Assembly (NCBI GenBank): GCA_017513865.1
Contig: JAFWMN010000011.1
Location: forward strand, 1-64,000
Source of the DNA: Bacilli bacterium
GTDB lineage: Bacteria; Bacillota_I; Bacilli_A; RF39; UBA660
Length of the DNA stretch: 64,000 nt
Direction: 5' to 3'
Of the stretch, positions 60,172 to 64,000 are shown piece after piece. A model generated the notes under the pieces. That model was given only the letters and a program-made list of their open reading frames with translations, did not search any database and was not told the origin of the DNA. How positions within the stretch are numbered: position 1 is the first letter of the stretch; each line of letters opens with the position of its first letter. Both the position numbers and the translations under genes were made by a program.

Positions 60172-61417
60172 TTAAAACATCCATTGCTTTTCGCATTTTA
60201 AGATCATACTTAACTAAATCAAGTCCACCAAAATTCATTAAGAATTCATCTTCCTTCATTTGATATTTTTCAGAAAGTTTTTTAACTTCTTCTTTTGCTT
60301 CTTTATCAGTTATTTCAATCTTTTCTTCTTTAGCAATTTCTTCAAGCATTAATCTATAGGTAACTCTTTTAGTAGCCTCTTCTCTCATTTGATCTTTTAA
60401 AGCTTCCTCATTAGAATTTGTAAATTGATAAAATTGTTCTAGACTAATTCCTTGCATTTTTAAATTTTGTTCATATTCTTTAAGCATTCTATCAAGTTCA
60501 TCGTTTATCATAGCATCAGGAATATCAATCTTAGTATTTTTAGCAGCTGCCTCTAATAAATCATCAAAATACTTGTTTTCACTTTCCATTTCTTTACGAG
60601 CCATAATATTTTCAGAAATTTGAGCTTTTAACTCTTCTTCGTTAGTAATACCTTCCATTCCTAAATCAGCAAAGAAATTATCGTCAAGTTCTGGAATATT
60701 TACTTCTTTAACTTCTAAAACTTCGACTTTAAATGTTGCTTCCTTACCTTTTAAATCTTTAGCATGATAATCCTTAGGGAAGGTAACTACTACATCTTTT
60801 TTATCTCCTTTAGATAAACCAATTAATTGTTCCTCAAATCCTGGAATAAAAGTTCCACTACCGATTTTAAGTGAATAATTTTCACCTTTTCCACCATCAA
60901 ATGGCTTACCAGAAACAAATCCCTCAAAATTAATAACTGCTATATCTCCAGATTCAATTTTATCCTCTTTAATAACATCTTCAGCATATCTTTGACGCAT
61001 ATGATTTATTGAATCTTCAATTTCCTCTTTAGATACTTTAGCTTTTTCTTTTTTAACACCTAAATCTTTATATTTACCTAATTTAACTTCAGGTCTTAAA
61101 GTTAAAGTAAACTTAAAGCTAATCCCTTTATCATCAATAGATTCAACAACCATGTCAGGTCTAGCCACTAATTGTGCCACAACATCTTTATTCTCTTCAA
61201 GCATTTTCATATAAGCTTTATCAGCAGCCAAATCAGCTGCATCCATATATAAAGACTCTTTACCATATTTCTTTAAAAAGATATCTTTTGGTGCTTTCCC
61301 TGGTCTAAAACCATCAATTTTAACTTTTTTGTTTCTTTTTTCAAAAGCTTTATCCAATAATTCTTCCCATTCTTTACCTTCAATTTTAATTTTAATTTCT
61401 TTTTCATTTTTACTCAT
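60164..61417 (-). CDS. tig: Trigger factor (ribosome-associated chaperone)
   Basis: Prolyl isomerase and chaperone at the ribosome exit. The N-terminal ribosome-binding domain holds the signature KVDGFRPGKAPKDIFLKKYG (residues 33-53). The FKBP domain spans about 150-235 (GDIAVINFEGFVSGKPFDGGKGENYSLKIGSGTFIPGFEEQLIG) and the helical C-terminal arms follow. It has 417 residues. It ends a group running infC-rpmI-rplT-HAD-tig, each close to the next. Confidence 0.96.
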   Translation of the reverse strand: MSKNEKEIKIKIEGKEWEELLDKAFEKRNKKVKIDGFRPGKAPKDIFLKKYGKESLYMDAADLAADKAYMKMLEENKDVVAQLVARPDMVVESIDDKGISFKFTLTLRPEVKLGKYKDLGVKKEKAKVSKEEIEDSINHMRQRYAEDVIKEDKIESGDIAVINFEGFVSGKPFDGGKGENYSLKIGSGTFIPGFEEQLIGLSKGDKKDVVVTFPKDYHAKDLKGKEATFKVEVLEVKEVNIPELDDNFFADLGMEGITNEEELKAQISENIMARKEMESENKYFDDLLEAAAKNTKIDIPDAMINDELDRMLKEYEQNLKMQGISLEQFYQFTNSNEEALKDQMREEATKRVTYRLMLEEIAKEEKIEITDKEAKEEVKKLSEKYQMKEDEFLMNFGGLDLVKYDLKMRKAMDVLKG

Positions 61418-61438
61418 AAACTTTCCTCCTATATACCT

Positions 61439-61933
61439 TTAAAAAAGATTTAATAGTTCGTCTAAATGATCTATTACTAAAAATCCTTTACCATCCATAT
61501 CTAAATCAAATCTTACTCCAATTCCCCCGGCTTCTTTCCATTCATTTAAGTTTTCTGGATAATCATCAACTAGAATAGAAAATCTAGCATTTATCATATT
61601 AGTTTTAGAAATAGCTTTAGGAACTGGAATAATTGTCACATCTTTTAAATATTTTCTAATATACTTTACTTTCGCAACAACTTCATTGATTGAACTCACA
61701 TGAGTTAAAATAGCAACATTAAATTTCTCACTTTTCATAATTTTTTTAATGTTGTCCATTCCATCATTAATAATTTCACAAATATTTAAAACACTTTCCC
61801 AATCTAAATTTTTATAAAATTCTGCAACTTTATCTTGTTCTTTTTTATCAATTCCTAAATCATCAAGCATTTTATATGTGACTTCAATAGTATTACAAAT
61901 AACTCCATCAAAATCGATATATAAATTTTTCAT
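61439..61933 (-). CDS. 5'(3')-deoxyribonucleotidase-like HAD phosphatase
   Basis: A 164-residue HAD protein: catalytic DFDGVICNT (8-16), ILTHVSSINE as motif II, the Lys in PVPKAISKTNM and ILVDDYPENLNEWKEAGGIGVRFD as motif IV. This fits the NT5C deoxynucleotidase family, which dephosphorylates nucleotides; the exact substrate is unknown. It sits between rplT and tig. Confidence 0.75.
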   Translation of the reverse strand: MKNLYIDFDGVICNTIEVTYKMLDDLGIDKKEQDKVAEFYKNLDWESVLNICEIINDGMDNIKKIMKSEKFNVAILTHVSSINEVVAKVKYIRKYLKDVTIIPVPKAISKTNMINARFSILVDDYPENLNEWKEAGGIGVRFDLDMDGKGFLVIDHLDELLNLF

Positions 61934-61949
61934 AAACTCACTCCAATCA

Positions 61950-61977
61950 CAAAAAATAAGGAATAGTCCTTATTTTA
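61950..61977 (-). terminator. Terminator overlapping the rplT stop
   Basis: Perfect 10-bp stem AAAATAAGGA with TCCTTATTTT (61953-61976), followed by TTGTG on the minus strand. Confidence 0.7.
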
Positions 61978-62530
61978 AAGCGTCAATAAGTTCTGCTTTT
62001 TTCATGGTTGAATAACCTGCGATTTCTTTTTCTTTTGCAAGTTTTTTAAGTTCTGCAACAGTTAATTTAGTAAAATCTTCTTTAACTTCAGCTTTTTTAG
62101 GTTCTTTTACTTCTTTTTTAGCGGTTTCTTTTTTCTCGCTTTTAACTTCTTTAGTAGCTTTTGTTTCATAAGTTTTACCTTCTAAAGCAGCTTTAGCTGC
62201 TTTTACTAATTCTGCAAAAGCTTTTTCATCATCAATAGCTATTTCAGCAAGCATCTTTCTATTTATTTCAATACCAGCCTTATTTAAACCATCGATAAAT
62301 TTAGAATAACTAATTTCATTTAATCTACAAGCAGCATTAATTCTTGTAATCCATAGTTTTCTAAAATCTCTTTTTCTATTTTTTCTATCTCTATAAGCAT
62401 ATGCACCTGAATGCATAACTTGTTCTTTAGCAGTTTTATAAAGTCGATGTTTACTACCAAAATAACCTTTTGCTTGTTTTAATGCTTTTTTTCTTCTAGC
62501 ACGATGTATTGTTCCACCTTTAACTCTCAT
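61970..62530 (-). CDS. rplT: Ribosomal protein L20 with an added C-terminal Rho_N/SAP-like domain
   Basis: Large-subunit assembly protein L20: residues 1-118 match the family ([61 protein letters not shown]). L20 is normally about 118 residues; here it has 186. The extra part is a Lys/Glu/Thr linker (120-150) and a domain at 152-186 ([17 protein letters not shown]...[12 protein letters not shown]) that closely matches the end of S2 in this window. L20 is also the expected repressor of this operon. Confidence 0.95.
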   Translation of the reverse strand: MRVKGGTIHRARRKKALKQAKGYFGSKHRLYKTAKEQVMHSGAYAYRDRKNRKRDFRKLWITRINAACRLNEISYSKFIDGLNKAGIEINRKMLAEIAIDDEKAFAELVKAAKAALEGKTYETKATKEVKSEKKETAKKEVKEPKKAEVKEDFTKLTVAELKKLAKEKEIAGYSTMKKAELIDALK

Positions 62531-62543
62531 TTTTCTTCCTCCT

Positions 62544-62747
62544 TTAATTATTTATAATAGTTTTTAATCTTTTGTTATCAGCACTACTTAATTCTGATTC
62601 ATGATGTCTTCTTCTTCTAGAAGCGTTACTCTTGTGTGTTAATTTATGATTTTTATTAGCTGGTTGAAATTTAACAGAACCACCTTTTCTAACTTTTAAA
62701 ACTTTTGAAAGCCCCTTATGAGTTTTAGCTTTTATCTTTTTTGACAT
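62544..62747 (-). CDS. rpmI: Ribosomal protein L35
   Basis: A 67-residue basic protein: [46 protein letters not shown]. The ATG at 62747 has AGGAGGATG upstream; the extra residues from 62780 do not fit L35. It lies between infC and rplT as in nearly all bacteria. Its length is normal, without the tail seen on S2 and L20. Confidence 0.94.
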   Translation of the reverse strand: MSKKIKAKTHKGLSKVLKVRKGGSVKFQPANKNHKLTHKSNASRRRRHHESELSSADNKRLKTIINN

Positions 62748-62757
62748 AGTCATCCTC

Positions 62758-63285
62758 CTATTTTTCTTTATTTGGTGCAAGTATCATTGCCATAATACGC
62801 CCATCAATTTTAGGTTGCTGTTCTATACTAGCAATGTCAGCACACGCATCAGCAAAACGCATAATAACATCTTTACCTAAATTACTATGAGCAATTTCAC
62901 GTCCTTTAAATCTAATACTAACTTTAACTTTATGTCCTTTTTCTAAATATTTTCTGGCATTTTTAAGTTTTGTATTAAAATCATGAACATCAATAGTTAC
63001 AGAAAGTTTATATTCTTTCATTTCTAAATTAGCTTCTCTTTGCCTTTTCATATTTTCTTTCTGTTTCTTTTTGTTTTCATACTTATAACGGTTATAATCC
63101 ATTATTTTACAAACTGGTGGTTTGCCCCCTGGATTCATTAAAACTAAATCAAATCCAGCATATGAAGCTAGTGTTAGTGCATCTTTAATTGGTTTAACCC
63201 CTAATTGTTCACCATTAGGCCCAATAACCATTACTTCACTAGCGCGTATTTGCTCATTAATAAATAGATCTTTTTCTTTTGCGAT
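62758..63285 (-). CDS. infC: Translation initiation factor IF-3, probable AUC start
   Basis: Binds the small subunit and checks the start codon. N-terminal domain (INEQIRASEVMVIGPNGEQLGVKPI, and YNRYKYENKKKQKE linker) and C-terminal domain (YKLSVTIDVHDFNTKLKNARKYLEKGHKVKVSIRFKGRE). No ATG, GTG or TTG lies at proper distance from the GGAGG (63298-63294); eight bases after it is ATC (63285-63283), which begins the protein at the expected place (AKEKDLFINEQIRA). IF-3 genes commonly use rare AUU or AUC starts for autoregulation. The product has 176 residues. Confidence 0.92.
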   Translation of the reverse strand: MAKEKDLFINEQIRASEVMVIGPNGEQLGVKPIKDALTLASYAGFDLVLMNPGGKPPVCKIMDYNRYKYENKKKQKENMKRQREANLEMKEYKLSVTIDVHDFNTKLKNARKYLEKGHKVKVSIRFKGREIAHSNLGKDVIMRFADACADIASIEQQPKIDGRIMAMILAPNKEK

Positions 63286-63431
63286 ACAAGACACCTCCAA
63301 ATAATTCAATTAAAAAAGTAAGCGCAATGCGCCCACTTCACCTATCAGTTATTAACTATTCGGCATTTACCCATCACTTTAGTGCAATCGGGTGAGAAGT
63401 GGACACTTCTTCTTTCCTTTTTTAAATTACA
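63286..63431 (-). promoter_or_regulatory. L20-type leader with attenuator (infC-rpmI-rplT)
   Basis: A leader of about 145 bases. GTCCACTTCTCACC (63405-63392 region) can pair with GGTGAAGTGGGC further down, and that pairing excludes a terminator hairpin (AGTGGGCGC with GCGCTTACT, then T6, at about 63313-63339). This is the arrangement of the Bacillota L20 leader, in which L20 binding causes termination upstream of infC. Confidence 0.85.
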
Positions 63432-63437
63432 GAAATG

Positions 63438-63466
63438 ATTATACACATAAATTATATGCATGTCAA
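63438..63466 (-). promoter_or_regulatory. Consensus promoter of infC-rpmI-rplT
   Basis: TTGACA (63466-63461), 17 bases, TATAAT (63443-63438): perfect sigma-A consensus at the start of the L20 leader. Confidence 0.92.
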
Positions 63467-63591
63467 GTTTTTATATTAAATATAAAGAAAAAAACACATT
63501 TTTTTACTTATTTCACTTGTTTCGTTCTTAAGTAAAGACAAAGTATGAAAAATAATAATAAATGAGTTATAATTAACTTAAAGGTGATAAA

Positions 63592-63825
63592 ATGATTGGT
63601 AAGGCTCTTAAATTCATGAGGACAAAGTGCAAAATGAGCCAAAAAGAAGTAGGAGATAAAGTTTTGCTTGCTAGAAATACTATTTCTCAATATGAAACAG
63701 AAACTATCCAACCTACTTTCGCTACTATAGAAAAAATAGCCAACATTTGCGGATTTAATATTTATTTTGAAGACATAAAGACCAAAAAAAGATTTGATTT
63801 AAAAACCTTGCAAAGAAAAGAATAA
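63592..63825 (+). CDS. Small XRE-family transcription regulator
   Basis: A 77-residue protein made of one helix-turn-helix domain (about 5-60: LKFMRTKCKMSQKEVGDKVLLARNTISQYETETIQPTFATIEKIANICGF) and a basic tail. AGGTGATA precedes the ATG, and TATAAT (63568-63573) lies upstream without a good -35. It is transcribed away from infC and toward rbfA. Its targets are unknown. Confidence 0.88.
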   Translation: MIGKALKFMRTKCKMSQKEVGDKVLLARNTISQYETETIQPTFATIEKIANICGFNIYFEDIKTKKRFDLKTLQRKE

Positions 63826-63843
63826 CTATTTAGTTATTCTTTT
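63816..63843. terminator. Bidirectional terminator between the XRE gene and rbfA
   Basis: A 13-base perfect inverted repeat (AAAAGAATAACTA with TAGTTATTCTTTT), T runs on both strands, overlapping both stop regions. Confidence 0.85.
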
Positions 63844-64000
63844 TTGTGTATTTTATCAATAATATTTTCTATTTTTTGAGCTTCTTTTATAGTATCATCA
63901 TAAACAAAACTAAGCTCAGGAATTTGTCTTATTTCAACTCTATCACGAAGTTCATGTCTTATAAATCCAGAAGCTTCTTTTAAAGCCTTTAAAGTAACTT
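63834..64000 (-). CDS. rbfA: Ribosome-binding factor A, C-terminal part (cut by the window edge)
   Basis: The last 55 codons are visible: VTLKALKEASGFIRHELRDRVEIRQIPELSFVYDDTIKEAQKIENIIDKIHKKE. The ASGFIRHELRxRVxIRxIPELxFxYDxxI pattern is the C-terminal half of RbfA, a KH-type factor for 30S maturation. The start lies beyond the right edge. Confidence 0.92.
   Translation of the reverse strand, partial: VTLKALKEASGFIRHELRDRVEIRQIPELSFVYDDTIKEAQKIENIIDKIHKKE

Noticed and set aside
63508-63711. A minus-strand frame opposite the XRE regulator
   Set aside because: It overlaps the well-supported helix-turn-helix gene, and its composition has no family likeness.

Overview
The window is about 27-30% GC by eye, uses the standard bacterial code (UGA is a stop), and carries almost every gene on the minus strand with strong GGAGG-type ribosome binding sites. 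The gene set (ylbD-ylbE-rsmD, T-box leaders, CIRCE, an L20-type leader before infC-rpmI-rplT, SipW-type signal peptidase, LCP and LtaS-like enzymes, UppS/UppP) points to a walled Gram-positive Bacillota of the Bacilli side, most like the uncultured gut lineages near Erysipelotrichales/RF39. That placement is an inference, not a measurement.

Layout from left to right, mostly transcribed right to left. 1-470 is an AT-rich gap with a promoter and an operator-like palindrome. 0.47-5.8 kb holds rpsB, tsf, an L,D-transpeptidase, uppS, cdsA, rseP and tRNA-Leu. 6-9 kb holds two unknown membrane-anchored proteins, a YqeY-like protein and rpsU. 9.15-11.45 kb is a compact bacteriocin locus: two very short double-glycine-leader peptides behind a C39-peptidase ABC exporter. 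11.5-12.7 kb is ylbD-ylbE-rsmD.

12.7-26.6 kb is a cell-surface region. It has four TasA/camelysin-like secreted proteins, a SipW-type signal peptidase fused to a membrane domain, a DUF5305-like protein, an orphan type IV pilin-like protein with a duplicated head domain, a receptor protein with a degenerate GGDEF domain, a YihY membrane protein and an LtaS-like enzyme. argS with its T-box is inserted among them. I read the core (SipW + TasA-like proteins + DUF5305) as an extracellular fibre or biofilm-matrix system.

26.7-37.9 kb holds uppP, a lipoprotein, tex, dinB with a LexA-like box, two YqeG-like phosphatases, an ADP-ribosylglycohydrolase, a leaderless GH25-like protein, a P-type ATPase and tRNA-Gly. 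38-52.2 kb holds trxB-trx, hsp20 with a CIRCE operator, gltX, an LCP protein with PASTA and Cys-rich tails, tRNA-Cys, pheST with a T-box, miaA, queA and ruvAB with a LexA-like box. 52.3-54.2 kb is a plus-strand sortase gene plus a membrane protein with 93-bp tandem repeats. 54-64 kb holds fmt, priA, a serine hydrolase, tig, infC-rpmI-rplT with its leader, a small XRE regulator and the end of rbfA.

The most distinctive observations are the two-peptide bacteriocin locus, the SipW/TasA-like surface system, ribosomal proteins S2 and L20 that share an appended Rho_N/SAP-like tail, and an IF-3 gene that appears to start at AUC. All calls come from reading the sequence; no database search was possible.
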